A stretch of 21,292 nucleotides of DNA from OFTM10 sp964196195 (GCA_964196195.1 CAXMSE010000006.1:1-21292); one strand, 5' to 3'; shown: positions 1 through 8,752, numbered from the stretch's first letter. The notes: a model not told the origin generated them from the sequence alone. A program made the numbers and translations.

Positions 1-1947
1 TGGTCTGTGCGTCTCGGCGCCGATGGCTACCAGGTGGCTTTCGACCCCGCCGACAACGACGTCAGCTACCTCGAGTGGCAGGCCGGCAACGTGATGCGCC
101 ACGACAGGCGAACGATGGAGCTTTGCGACATCCAGCCTCAACCCGAACCGGGCGAGCCGGCGGAGCGATGGAACTGGGACACGCCGATCCTTGTCAGTCC
201 TCATCAGCCGAGCCGTATCTATGTCGCGTCTCAGCGCGTGTGGCGCAGCGATGACCGCGGGAGTGCATGGCTTGCGATGAGTCCCGACCTCACCACTGAT
301 CAGAACCGCTATGAGCTGGCGACGGGGGACCGGGTCGTCGGCATCGACTCGCTCTATGACCATCTCGCGATGTCGCACTACGGCACTATCACCACCTTGG
401 CCGAATCTCCTGTCGATGAGGGTGTGCTCTATGTGGGCACCGACGACGGACTCATCCAGGTCAGTGACGATGGTGGTGCCAGCTGGCGACTGGCCACGCG
501 GCCCCCGGGGCTACCAGAGCAAGCTTTCATCAACGACATCGAAGCGTCACGCCACGACGGACAGATGGTGATCGTTGCCGCTGACGACCACAAGAGCGGG
601 AACTACACGCCCTACCTCTACGAGAGTGCCGACCGTGGCCAGACCTGGCGTTCGATCCGAGGCGATCTTCCCGACCGCACAATCCTGTGGTCGATCGAAC
701 AGGATCATGTCAACGCCGATCTGCTGTTCGTCGGTGCGGAGCACGGTGTGCACGTGAGCATCGACGGGGGAGTGCACTGGCACCGCCTCACAAAGGATGT
801 CCCAACGATCGCCATGCGCGACCTGGCTGTGCAACGCCGCGATGACGATCTCGTCTGCGCCAGCTTCGGGCGCGGCCTCTACATCCTCGACGACTACAGC
901 CCACTGCGCGAACTCACCAGCGAGGCGCTCGCCCGGCCGGCGATGCTCTTCTCCGTGCGCGACGCGTGGTGGTACGTGGCCCACCAGCCGATGCAAGCCA
1001 AGGGCCAACCAACGCTGGGGACCACTGCGTTTCGCGCCGCAAACCCGCCTTTCGGAGCCAACTTCACCTACCACCTACAGGAGGAGATTCGAACGAGCAA
1101 GGCTGAACGTCAGGCAAGTGAGGAGGCGTTCAGCGAGTCGAATGCCGACGTACCGTTCCCCGGCTGGGAACGGCTGCGAACCGAGCACATCGAATCAAAA
1201 CCGGCCGTGCTGCTGCTTGTGCGAGACAGCGACGGTGAGGCCATCCGATCGATCCCCGCCGAAACCACAGCCGGGCTGCATCGCTCGGCGTGGGACCTGC
1301 GCCACCCCGCGCCCGATGCGGTGACGCTCGAGCAGCCAGGCTTCGAGCCCCCGTGGAGCAGCCAACCCCGAGGGCCGCTGGCCCAGCCCGGTCGATACAC
1401 CGTGGAGTTGGTTCACCTGACCTCCAACGGTGTGGAACTGCTTGCCGGGCCCGAAGGGTTCTTGGTTGTGGCCACGCCGGAAGTCGGCCAAGCAGCGGAC
1501 AACGATGACGCGAATGTCTTCCGCCTGGCGAGCTCCGACCTGGCTCGTCGCGTGGCCGGGGCCGCGAAGCAGATCGAGGCAGCCCGCGACCGTATCGGCC
1601 ATCTTCGGGCTGGGATCCTCGCCACGCCTTCTGCTGTGGAGCTGTTCTCACGCTTGGAGGAGGTCCAGCGACGAGTCGAACTGCTTTCGGTCCAGCTCAT
1701 CGGGGATCCGATTCGGGAGAAGCTGTCGGAACCGGCCCCACCCTCAGTCAAGTCCCTGGTTGATCGGGTGGCGGCCCATCACTGGGGGACTACCGGCGCG
1801 CCCACGGCCACTCAACAGGCGAGTATCGAGCAGGCTGCTGACTCGTTCGAAGCTGTTTCGGCTGGTCTCGCTGCGCTCCTCGACCCGGAACTCTCAGGGT
1901 TGACCGCAGAGCTCGATGCTCTCGGCGGTCCATGGGCGCCGAGGTGA
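1..1947 (+). CDS. BNR/sortilin-like repeat protein, 5' partial
   Basis: The frame is open from base 1, so the true start lies upstream and only the C-terminal ~648 residues are seen; the internal GTG at 7 is not a credible start. Four Asp-box (BNR) motifs are visible: SDDRGSAW, SDDGGASW, SADRGQTW and SIDGGVHW, at roughly residues 81, 153, 207 and 251 counted from base 7. Each marks a blade of a beta-propeller of the sortilin/Vps10 or glycosyl-hydrolase BNR type. After the propeller comes a beta-sandwich-like region (residues ~400-500, including the WDLRHP segment typical of these proteins), then a helical, charged tail. Bacterial relatives are usually ~1000 residues, exported, and of unproven enzymatic function. 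The gene converges on the racemase-fold gene 35 bp away. The family call is firm; substrate and role are unknown. Confidence 0.85.
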   Translation, partial: WSVRLGADGYQVAFDPADNDVSYLEWQAGNVMRHDRRTMELCDIQPQPEPGEPAERWNWDTPILVSPHQPSRIYVASQRVWRSDDRGSAWLAMSPDLTTDQNRYELATGDRVVGIDSLYDHLAMSHYGTITTLAESPVDEGVLYVGTDDGLIQVSDDGGASWRLATRPPGLPEQAFINDIEASRHDGQMVIVAADDHKSGNYTPYLYESADRGQTWRSIRGDLPDRTILWSIEQDHVNADLLFVGAEHGVHVSIDGGVHWHRLTKDVPTIAMRDLAVQRRDDDLVCASFGRGLYILDDYSPLRELTSEALARPAMLFSVRDAWWYVAHQPMQAKGQPTLGTTAFRAANPPFGANFTYHLQEEIRTSKAERQASEEAFSESNADVPFPGWERLRTEHIESKPAVLLLVRDSDGEAIRSIPAETTAGLHRSAWDLRHPAPDAVTLEQPGFEPPWSSQPRGPLAQPGRYTVELVHLTSNGVELLAGPEGFLVVATPEVGQAADNDDANVFRLASSDLARRVAGAAKQIEAARDRIGHLRAGILATPSAVELFSRLEEVQRRVELLSVQLIGDPIREKLSEPAPPSVKSLVDRVAAHHWGTTGAPTATQQASIEQAADSFEAVSAGLAALLDPELSGLTAELDALGGPWAPR

Positions 1948-1965
1948 TCTGACGTCGCGTCGCCG

Positions 1966-1984
1966 GACACAGGGCCCCGGTGTC
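1966..1984. terminator. Weak inverted repeat between convergent genes
   Basis: GACAC (1966-1970) and GTGTC (1980-1984) can pair around a 9-nt loop, between the BNR gene and the convergent racemase-fold gene, whose stop codon it touches. There is no T-tract on either strand. It could act as a weak bidirectional terminator or be chance. Confidence 0.2.
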
Positions 1985-3143
1985 AGCGGTTCACCACGAG
2001 TCGAGGCAGTAGCGGGTTGAGTTTGGTCATAACCCAGTAGTCGCGTAGCAAGCCGCTTCTCGCGGCGACCTCGGCCGGGGTGATCTCTTCGCGATCCGGT
2101 CCCACGAGGGTGGCCACATCGCCGACCTCCACCAGCTTCTCAGCGCCTATCTCGAGAATGGTGTGGTTGGAACTGACCTGACCAATCACGGGAAACAAGG
2201 TCTCGCCCACAAGGGCTTCGGTGTTGCCGGCGGCGTCGGCGGGGTAGCCGTCAGTGTGGCCGATAGGCACCGTTGCCACCCACGTCGGGCGCTCGGCGCG
2301 GTAGCGATGTCCGAAGTTCACCCCCTCGCCCGGAGCCAGGCGCTCCACCCGAGCGATGCGGGCCCGGAGCCGGAATACAGCCTTGAGGTCCATCGTGGAC
2401 GAGCCCGACGCGCCGGCGCGGTAAGTATCCAAGCCGTAGATGGCTCCGCCAGGACGAATCAGATCGAGCTCTCGGGCCTCTGGGAGGTGGACGACCTGGT
2501 GAGATGGTGCTCCGTGCAGCCGGCCGAGGTTGATCCCTAGCTCACGGCATTCGTCTACAACCGACGCAAATCTGCGCAGGTGCTCGAGATCGAACGACTC
2601 ATCGTCGCGGATCGCCCCGGAGAACATCGTGTAGGTGCCTTCGATGATCACCGCGCCGCTGTCGACCAGATCGCTGATCCAGGGGACAGCGCGCTCATAG
2701 GGCACGCCGACTCGATTTGTGCCGGTATCGATGTGCACATGGATCGGCACCGGCCTGCCGCACCGGCGAGCCAGATCCGACATCCTCTCGCGAGAATCCG
2801 GGTGGAACGGGGTGAGGCGAACCTCCGATCGCACAAGAAGCTCGGCCTCTGGTCCGGATACGTGGGCCATAAGCAGGATTGGCTTGGAAACTCCGCACTC
2901 GCGAAGGGCCAGTGCCTCGTCCACCCGCACCACCGCCAAGGCCTCGACCTCAGGCAGCGGGTCGAGGATTGTGCCAACCTCACGGATCCCGACACCGTTG
3001 GCGTTGTTCTTCACGACGGCCATCATCGGAAGTCCGGAGAATCGGTGGAGCTCGCGAACGTTGTGCACCAAGGCATCGGAGATCACCTCGACCCACGGAT
3101 CGGCCGTCGCCGTGCGACACCGGAAGCTGGCTGGTCCGCTCAC
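1983..3143 (-). CDS. Alanine-racemase-fold PLP protein with altered active site
   Basis: About 386 residues with the two-domain alanine racemase layout: an N-terminal TIM barrel with the PLP lysine (K45, in AVVKNNANGVG), the IDTGTNRVG segment, RPGGAIYG, then the C-terminal beta domain with TVPIGHTDGYP. Key residues differ from true Alr. The position of the second catalytic base (Tyr265 in the Geobacillus enzyme) is Phe277 in GVNFG. The carbamylated-Lys position is His137. The Tyr of IGYADG is His296, and the usual CMDQ-type segment reads VSSNHT. It is therefore probably not an ordinary alanine racemase; a PLP enzyme acting on another amino acid is possible. I chose the GTG at 3143 because it overlaps the prpE stop as GTGA, implying translational coupling. 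In-frame GTG 3155 and ATG 3227 would extend into prpE without adding recognisable family sequence. Family call sure, reaction unknown. Confidence 0.85.
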   Translation of the reverse strand: MSGPASFRCRTATADPWVEVISDALVHNVRELHRFSGLPMMAVVKNNANGVGIREVGTILDPLPEVEALAVVRVDEALALRECGVSKPILLMAHVSGPEAELLVRSEVRLTPFHPDSRERMSDLARRCGRPVPIHVHIDTGTNRVGVPYERAVPWISDLVDSGAVIIEGTYTMFSGAIRDDESFDLEHLRRFASVVDECRELGINLGRLHGAPSHQVVHLPEARELDLIRPGGAIYGLDTYRAGASGSSTMDLKAVFRLRARIARVERLAPGEGVNFGHRYRAERPTWVATVPIGHTDGYPADAAGNTEALVGETLFPVIGQVSSNHTILEIGAEKLVEVGDVATLVGPDREEITPAEVAARSGLLRDYWVMTKLNPLLPRLVVNR

Positions 3144-5041
3144 AAACGGGGATACCCAATCGTGGCGAGCGCGGCGCTGATTTCCTCGAATATGGCCGGG
3201 TCGTCGACAGTGGCGGGCATGTCCCAAGGGTCGCCATCAGCGACACAAGCGATCGTGCCGCGGAGAATCTTGCCGGATCGCGTCTTGGGGAGGCGGTCGA
3301 CGACGACCGCCGACTTGAACGCCGCGACCGGTCCGATCTGGCGGCGAACCGCCGCCACGACATCGCTCACGACTACGTGGTCTGCTCTATCGGCTCCAAC
3401 CTTGAGAACGAGAAATCCGACCGGTAGCTGGCCCTTGAGCGGGTCGGCTACACCGACCACGGCACACTCGGCTACGTCGGGGTGAGAGGTGAGGACCTCC
3501 TCCAACGCTCCAGTGGAGAGTCGATGCCCGGCGACGTTGATGATGTCGTCTGTGCGAGCCATCACGAACACGTGCCCGTCCTCGGAGATGTAGCCGGCGT
3601 CGGCTGTTTCATAGAAACCCGGGTAGGTGGTGAGGTAGGTGTCGATGAACCGCTGTTCGGCGTTCCACAATGTTGGCAGGGACGACGGCGGCATCGGCAG
3701 GCGGGCGCACAGAGCACCGATCTCGCCGGGAGGTAGCTCCTCGCCGTCGGGCCCGATTGCCGCCAGCTCCCATCCGGGAGCGGGGCGTCCGGGTGAACCC
3801 GGAGCTATCGACCGCGTGTCGATTCCTAGACAGGTGGCGGTAATCGCCCATCCTGTTTCGGTCTGCCACCAGTGATCTATCACCGGCACTTCGAGTTGGG
3901 CCTCGGCCCAGCCGAGGGTGTCGGGATCGCATCGCTCGCCGGCTAGGAACAGGGAGCGAAACTTGCTTAGGTCGTAGTTGTTGATGAGCGAACCGTCCGG
4001 GTCCTGCTGGCGGATCGCTCGAAGCGCGGTGGGCGCCGTGAACATGCTCACCACTCCATGGTCGGCGATCACCCGCCAGAATGAGCCGGCGTCCGGAGTT
4101 CCGACCGGCTTGCCCTCGTAGAGCACAGTCGTGCAGCCGTGCAGTAGCGGCGCGTAGACGATGTAGGAGTGACCGACGACCCAGCCCACGTCGGACGCCG
4201 CCCAAAAGACCTCGCCGGGGCGCACGTCGTAGATGTTTTGCATCGTCCACTTCAAGGCGACCGCGTGGCCGCCGTTGTCGCGGATGATCCCCTTCGGCCG
4301 GCCGGTCGTACCCGACGTGTAAAGGATGTAGAGGGGGTCCGTGGCGGCCACCGGCACGCAGGGGTGGGGGGTTGCCGCGCTCATTTCCTCCTCCCAGTCG
4401 AGATCGCGCCCCTCTTGCATCTCGGCAGCGATCATTTCGCGCTGGAAGATGACGCAATGTTCGGGTTGATGGGCCGCGATTTCGATCGCCTGATCGAGCA
4501 ATGGCTTGTACTCGATGACGCGGTCGGTCTCGATACCACAGGAGGCCGAGACGATGACCTTCGGCGCACAATCGTCGATACGAACAGCGAGTTCTTTCGC
4601 GGCAAACCCACCGAACACCACCGAATGAACTGCTCCGAGTCGAGCGCACGCCAGCATCGCGATCGCCGCCTGAGGGATCATCGGCATGTAGATGATCACC
4701 CGGTCGCCGTGTGCCACCCCGCATGTGCTCAAGACCCCGGCGAACCTCGCAACCCGGTCTCGCAATTGTCGATAGGTGAATGTCTGAGTTGCTCCCGTGA
4801 CGCCGCTGTCGAATATCAAGGCAAGCTGCTCACCTCGTTTGCCGTCGGCGTGGCGATCGACGGCGTTGTAACACGTGTTCAATCGGCCTCCGACAAACCA
4901 GCGGGCGGCGGGCGTGGCCTCGCGATCCAACACCTCGTCCCAAGCCTTCACCCAGTCGATATCACCGGCAACTTCGGCCCAGAACTCCTCTGGATGTTCG
5001 AGCGATCTCCGGTAGAGCGAAGGAAATCCTGGACTCGTCAT
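3140..5041 (-). CDS. prpE: Propionyl-CoA synthetase-like acyl-CoA ligase (AMP-forming)
   Basis: 633 residues, a full-length member of the acetyl/propionyl-CoA synthetase family, which activates short-chain acids with ATP and CoA through an acyl-adenylate in the cytoplasm. Visible motifs are the P-loop YTSGTTGRPKG (241-251), FWAASDVGWVVGHSYIVY (279-296), the WWQTETGW core (391-398), the hinge region RTDDIINVAGHRLSTG (496-511), and the C-terminal catalytic lysine K591 in RSGKILRG, the usual site of regulatory acetylation. The RDNGGHAVALKW segment and the overall pattern resemble PrpE/ACSS3 more than AcsA, so propionate (or a similar short branched acid) is the likelier substrate; acetate cannot be excluded. 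It starts 26 bp after the DHA3-type MFS gene and its TGA overlaps the GTG of the racemase-fold gene, so the three are probably cotranscribed. Confidence 0.92.
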   Translation of the reverse strand: MTSPGFPSLYRRSLEHPEEFWAEVAGDIDWVKAWDEVLDREATPAARWFVGGRLNTCYNAVDRHADGKRGEQLALIFDSGVTGATQTFTYRQLRDRVARFAGVLSTCGVAHGDRVIIYMPMIPQAAIAMLACARLGAVHSVVFGGFAAKELAVRIDDCAPKVIVSASCGIETDRVIEYKPLLDQAIEIAAHQPEHCVIFQREMIAAEMQEGRDLDWEEEMSAATPHPCVPVAATDPLYILYTSGTTGRPKGIIRDNGGHAVALKWTMQNIYDVRPGEVFWAASDVGWVVGHSYIVYAPLLHGCTTVLYEGKPVGTPDAGSFWRVIADHGVVSMFTAPTALRAIRQQDPDGSLINNYDLSKFRSLFLAGERCDPDTLGWAEAQLEVPVIDHWWQTETGWAITATCLGIDTRSIAPGSPGRPAPGWELAAIGPDGEELPPGEIGALCARLPMPPSSLPTLWNAEQRFIDTYLTTYPGFYETADAGYISEDGHVFVMARTDDIINVAGHRLSTGALEEVLTSHPDVAECAVVGVADPLKGQLPVGFLVLKVGADRADHVVVSDVVAAVRRQIGPVAAFKSAVVVDRLPKTRSGKILRGTIACVADGDPWDMPATVDDPAIFEEISAALATIGYPRL

Positions 5042-5067
5042 CCCCGCAACCTAGCCCGCTGATCAGG

Positions 5068-6294
5068 TCAGTGAGGTGGGTCGTTTTCGGTGGCCATCGC
5101 GATGTCGACCCGCTTGAACATAGGCCTAGCGAGGACAAGCAAGGACCCGACTGTGACTGCCGACGCGAGCGACACCCACTGTGCCCCCCAGGTTTCCGCA
5201 ACCACCCCACCGAGAAGTGCGCCGAGGGGCTTCATTCCCCATCCGATGAACAGATAGGCGGTCATCATTCGGCCGAAAACCTCGTCGGGCACCAGCCGTT
5301 GGCGCACGGTGGAACTCACGATGTTCCACGTCGGGTCGGACAACCCGTTGATGATCGCGGCCATGAACGCCATCGCAGCGAGGGTGGTCAGACCGAACAC
5401 CAGGGCGCCGATCGTGAAGCACACGATGCTGAACCGCATGCTTGTCGAGTGGCTCGTTTGGGTGATGAACCGCGCAACAAAGAAGGTCATGAGCACCGAC
5501 GCGATGGCATCGACACTCATCAAGAGCCCGAATCCGATGCCACCGAGCCCGAACCGCTCGGTCACCAGGACAACGAACACCGCATTGCCAGCCGCGCCCA
5601 CGAACGAGAATGTCGCGACGCTCAACGCAAGCGGCCTCAAGACTGGGTGGGCCCACACGTATCGCAGCCCCATAGTGGCCTGGACCAGGAACGCGGCTGC
5701 CTCTTCGGGCTGCTCCGGTCGATAGCGGCCGGGCAGCTGAGTGAGGGTTGCGACGCTGGCCAGCGACATCGCCGCCGCGAGGGCGAACGGTAGAGATGAG
5801 TCGAGCTCGAACAACAGCGCCCCGAGGGGCGGCCCTACGAACGCGTTGGTCACCCGCTGGGTCGCCATCAGGCGGGCGTTGGCAACCTCCAGCTGCTCGG
5901 ACTTCACGAGCTCACGAACCAAGGCCGGGAGCCCGCCATCGGTCATGACCTCGCTTGCTCCGATCAGGAACGACACTCCCATCAGAGCCCGAATGCTCGA
6001 GGTTTCGGTGAGAACCATCACCACCAGGCCGCCGAGGACGGCTGCTCGCAGCATCTGGGCGATAACTGCAATCCACCGACGGTCGAACCGGTCGAGGACC
6101 ACGCCCGCGGGCAAGCCGATGAGCAGGTACGGGAGATACTGGAACACGGCCACCGCGGCGACGAGACGGGCGTCGTCTGTCAGTTGGATGGCAAGCAGCG
6201 GCATCCCGACGAGGCTCAGGCCATCGCCGAAATTCGACGCGCTGAACGCGGTCCATAGCGTCCAGAACGGGCGCCCCAATGCCTGGTCGCTCAT
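5068..6294 (-). CDS. MFS transporter, DHA3 (MFS_3/EntS-like) family
   Basis: 408 residues with about twelve hydrophobic segments in two halves separated by a charged loop near residues 195-205, the expected layout of a major facilitator. The loop 2-3 signature GLPAGVVLDRFDRR lies at about 60-73, and the C-terminal half has AYLFIGWGMKPLGALLGG. This style matches the MFS_3 branch (drug and siderophore exporters such as EntS), which are proton-driven inner-membrane efflux proteins. Substrate unknown. No Shine-Dalgarno precedes the ATG; a 9-bp hairpin (6301-6326) ends six bases before it. It leads the MFS-prpE-racemase run with a 26-bp gap to prpE. Confidence 0.88.
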   Translation of the reverse strand: MSDQALGRPFWTLWTAFSASNFGDGLSLVGMPLLAIQLTDDARLVAAVAVFQYLPYLLIGLPAGVVLDRFDRRWIAVIAQMLRAAVLGGLVVMVLTETSSIRALMGVSFLIGASEVMTDGGLPALVRELVKSEQLEVANARLMATQRVTNAFVGPPLGALLFELDSSLPFALAAAMSLASVATLTQLPGRYRPEQPEEAAAFLVQATMGLRYVWAHPVLRPLALSVATFSFVGAAGNAVFVVLVTERFGLGGIGFGLLMSVDAIASVLMTFFVARFITQTSHSTSMRFSIVCFTIGALVFGLTTLAAMAFMAAIINGLSDPTWNIVSSTVRQRLVPDEVFGRMMTAYLFIGWGMKPLGALLGGVVAETWGAQWVSLASAVTVGSLLVLARPMFKRVDIAMATENDPPH

Positions 6295-6300
6295 GAAGGG

Positions 6301-6326
6301 AGGCTACCGCGGGACCAGCGGAGCCT
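6301..6326 (-). promoter_or_regulatory. Intercistronic hairpin directly upstream of an MFS start codon
   Basis: AGGCT-A-CCGC pairs with GCGG-AGCCT around a 7-nt loop, giving nine base pairs with one bulged A. In the minus-strand transcript the hairpin ends six bases before the AUG of the DHA3-type MFS gene and lies 30 bp after the stop of the luciferase-like gene. No U-tract follows. It could be a U-less terminator, a processing site or a translational control element. Confidence 0.4.
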
Positions 6327-6356
6327 GGAGCGCATGAGTACCGACACCGGGGCTGC

Positions 6357-7409
6357 TCAACGAATATTGCTGAGGATGTGCCGCAGCTGGTCGGCGTCGT
6401 CGGGTGTCTGCACCGGGATGGAGAATTCCAGGCGATCGACGCGATCTGCGTATCGTTCGTTCAGCTTGTCGGCGATCTGATCGAAGGTTGCAATGGTGGC
6501 CACCGTGTGCAGCATCTCGTCGCTGACGAGATCGGGAAGCTCATTCCACTTCTGCTGGCGTGACAGCACCGAAGCTTGTTCCGCTATGTCTCCCCAGTCG
6601 TGCAGTTGGAAGGTGCGCCGATAGGAAGGAGTCGAGAGATAGAAGGCCACCCTTGCGCGGACGCTGTTGACGACCTTGTCGAGTCTCTCTTCGTCGGCCG
6701 CCGTGCCGATCAAGGGTTTCATACACACCTCGATGGTGCCCAGGTCGCGGCCGGTGCGGTTCGCTCCGCGCGCAAGATTGGGTTTCACCATTTCGTCGAT
6801 GAACCTGGGTGTGCATACCGGGTGCAGACGTATTCCGTCGGCGACCTCGCCGGCCACGGCGCACATGTTGGGTCCGATCGCGGCCAGGTGGATCGGAATT
6901 GCCGGATGCTCGATGGGGCCGGGGTTGAACAGCGGGACCATCAGGTTGAGCTTGTAGTGCTCACTGTGAAACTCGAGGGCAGTCTCGTTTTGCCAACATT
7001 CCCAGACGGCCCGGACAGCGTTGATGTAGTCCCGCATCCAGGGCGCGGGTGGGTGCCAGGGGAGCCCGTAGCGACGTTCGATGTGGGCCCGAACCTGAGA
7101 ACCGAGCCCGAGCATGAACCGGCCGCCTGAGATCTTCGCCAAGGTCCACGCCGAGAGTGCGGTAGCGGTCGGGCTCCGCGGGAAGGCCATCGCCACAGAC
7201 GTTCCGAGCTGGATTGTGGATGTGGTGGTGGCTCCGAGGGCGAGGAGTTGGAACGGGTCGTCCTTCGTCTCCTCGACAAGCACGGCCCCCAAGCCGACGT
7301 CCTCCGCCGTTTTTGCCAGCTCCGCGAATCGTCGAACATCGAGTGGGGTGTCGGGTTCGCGAAGCCCGGGATCGAGTTTGCCGAGCGGGAGCAGTGATTC
7401 GATGATCAT
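6357..7409 (-). CDS. F420-dependent luciferase-like oxidoreductase (MSMEG_2256-like)
   Basis: 350 residues of the bacterial luciferase-like TIM-barrel family. Features include the GRFMLGLGSQVRAHIERRYG region (~97-115), the VADGIRLHP segment, and a C-terminal block with AFYLSTPSYRRTFQLHDWGD. That combination is characteristic of the MSMEG_2256-type subfamily (TIGR03617), found in organisms that make coenzyme F420. It should transfer hydride between F420 and an unknown organic substrate in the cytoplasm. The ATG at 7409 begins directly on the first barrel strand. It sits between two MFS transporters, 56 bp after one and 62 bp before the other, each gap holding a hairpin. Use of F420 rather than FMN is inferred from subfamily, not from visible residues. 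Confidence 0.87.
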   Translation of the reverse strand: MIIESLLPLGKLDPGLREPDTPLDVRRFAELAKTAEDVGLGAVLVEETKDDPFQLLALGATTTSTIQLGTSVAMAFPRSPTATALSAWTLAKISGGRFMLGLGSQVRAHIERRYGLPWHPPAPWMRDYINAVRAVWECWQNETALEFHSEHYKLNLMVPLFNPGPIEHPAIPIHLAAIGPNMCAVAGEVADGIRLHPVCTPRFIDEMVKPNLARGANRTGRDLGTIEVCMKPLIGTAADEERLDKVVNSVRARVAFYLSTPSYRRTFQLHDWGDIAEQASVLSRQQKWNELPDLVSDEMLHTVATIATFDQIADKLNERYADRVDRLEFSIPVQTPDDADQLRHILSNIR

Positions 7410-7431
7410 GAGGGTTCCACTTCAAGATCTT

Positions 7432-7454
7432 GCCAGGCTCGAGCGGCGCCTGGC
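7432..7454 (-). terminator. GC-rich intercistronic hairpin without U-tract
   Basis: GCCAGGC (7432-7438) pairs perfectly with GCCTGGC (7448-7454) around a 9-nt loop, just downstream of the Bcr/CflA-type MFS gene and upstream of the luciferase-like gene. The 10-bp palindrome CAAGATCTTG (7423-7432) abuts it. No T-run follows on the minus strand. Candidate U-less terminator, attenuator or mRNA-stability element. Confidence 0.35.
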
Positions 7455-7465
7455 GGCTATCCCCT

Positions 7466-8725
7466 TCAGGTCGCCCAGGAGGCGTCGTCTTCGGTTGCGC
7501 GTCTGGCCCACCCGAGACCGACCGCGGCGACGAGCACACAGAGCGACATGCCGATTGCCATCGGCGTGATGGTGCCGTTGAAAGACCGATCGATCAAGGT
7601 GCCCAAGAGCGAGCCGAGGATCATGGGCACCATGCCGAACACGGCAGCGGCAGTGCCTGCGACAGCGCCGAGGGGTCGCATCGCTGCAGCGTTGATGTTG
7701 GGAACCAGAACCTGCTGACATCCGATGACAACCGCGATGGCGACGAAGAAGAGACCGAATGGGGGAGTGCCGCCGGTGATGAGCGAGAGGGCAACGAAAG
7801 CGCCTGCGACAACGATGAGCGCCCGGATCATCACGTAGATCATCCGGTCGAGCCCGACTCGCACGACGACCTGACGGTTGGTGATCATGACACCAGCCAT
7901 CAGCACCGCGATCGCCGCGAAGATGGCCGGAAACCAGTCGGCCAGGCCGAAGACCTCATCGATGATGATCTCGGAACTCGCCAAATAGGTGATGAAGGAG
8001 GCGAAGAGGCCGACCATGGCCAAGAGATAGCCATATGAGCCTGGAGTGGTGATGACGGTTCGGATGCTCTGCCCCAGCTCCCCACCCGAGACGTTGGGGA
8101 CAGCGGTTCCCATCTCCATGGTTGCAGGGAGACGTGTGGTCATCATGAGCACACCGATGCCGAAGGCGCCACAGATCCAGAAGACCATTTGCCACGACCC
8201 GACCGCCACCAAGCCGGCACCGATTGCCGGAGCAATGGTCGGGATGATCAGGAACACGGCCATGATCGTCGACATCTGCTTGGCCATTTCGGCGCCCTCG
8301 AAGGAGTCGCGGATCATGGCGGTGGCCGCCACTCGTGGCCCAGCGGCACCGAATCCCCAGATGAGGCGAGCAACGATCATCAACTCGAGGTTGGGTGCGA
8401 GGGCCGTGGCGGCCGCGGCCAGAATATAGATGCAGATTCCTCCCCACATCACCGGTCTGCGCCCGAATCGGTCGGCCAGCAGGCCCGCGGGCATGAGACC
8501 GAGCCCTTGCCCCATCAGGAAGGCGGTGACGAGGCTTGCCACAGCCGTGGAATCCGGCTCTAGATCGAGCGCGGCGCGGATCTCGGGGAATGCCGGCAGC
8601 ATGGTGTCGATAGCGAGGGCGGTGCCCGCCATTGCCATCGACAGAACGAAAGTGAAGCCGGCGGTGCCCGGCGTCAGCGTTCGCCGAGGGAGGGTTCCCG
8701 CTTGTTCGCCTGTCACCTGATTCAT
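7466..8725 (-). CDS. MFS transporter, DHA1 Bcr/CflA-type drug efflux
   Basis: 419 residues with about twelve hydrophobic segments. The first half carries the motif A-like loop AGLLADRFGRRPV (~80-92) and the Bcr/CflA hallmarks GPRVAATAMIRD and APAIGAGLV (motif C, typical of drug:H+ antiporters). The second half is hydrophobic throughout and ends in a short acidic tail. These proteins export small molecules such as bicyclomycin, chloramphenicol or sulfonamides, but the native substrate cannot be read from sequence. The ATG at 8725 is preceded by no clear Shine-Dalgarno; a 12-bp palindrome lies 28 bp upstream. It may export a product of, or protect against a substrate of, the neighbouring luciferase-like enzyme. 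Confidence 0.88.
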   Translation of the reverse strand: MNQVTGEQAGTLPRRTLTPGTAGFTFVLSMAMAGTALAIDTMLPAFPEIRAALDLEPDSTAVASLVTAFLMGQGLGLMPAGLLADRFGRRPVMWGGICIYILAAAATALAPNLELMIVARLIWGFGAAGPRVAATAMIRDSFEGAEMAKQMSTIMAVFLIIPTIAPAIGAGLVAVGSWQMVFWICGAFGIGVLMMTTRLPATMEMGTAVPNVSGGELGQSIRTVITTPGSYGYLLAMVGLFASFITYLASSEIIIDEVFGLADWFPAIFAAIAVLMAGVMITNRQVVVRVGLDRMIYVMIRALIVVAGAFVALSLITGGTPPFGLFFVAIAVVIGCQQVLVPNINAAAMRPLGAVAGTAAAVFGMVPMILGSLLGTLIDRSFNGTITPMAIGMSLCVLVAAVGLGWARRATEDDASWAT

Positions 8726-8752
8726 CGAGCCCGCGATCTGCAGTTGGGTGGG

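Noticed and set aside
2580..3485. Long open frame on the plus strand opposite the racemase-fold and prpE genes
   Set aside because: Antisense to two genes with clear family motifs; its translation has no family features and its openness follows from GC-rich codon bias.
3609..4724. 371-codon minus-strand frame inside prpE
   Set aside because: Same-strand out-of-frame shadow of prpE; extremely Arg-rich translation.
4169..5062. Long plus-strand open frame opposite prpE
   Set aside because: Antisense shadow of a strongly conserved ligase; no recognisable domain.
5059..5066. CTGATCAG palindrome between the MFS and prpE genes
   Set aside because: Only 8 bp with no loop, inside a 26-bp spacer; too short to separate from chance.
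6295..6302. AAGGGAGG Shine-Dalgarno-like sequence on the plus strand
   Set aside because: It lies opposite the MFS start and the plus-strand ATG after it (6334) opens no gene that can be supported.
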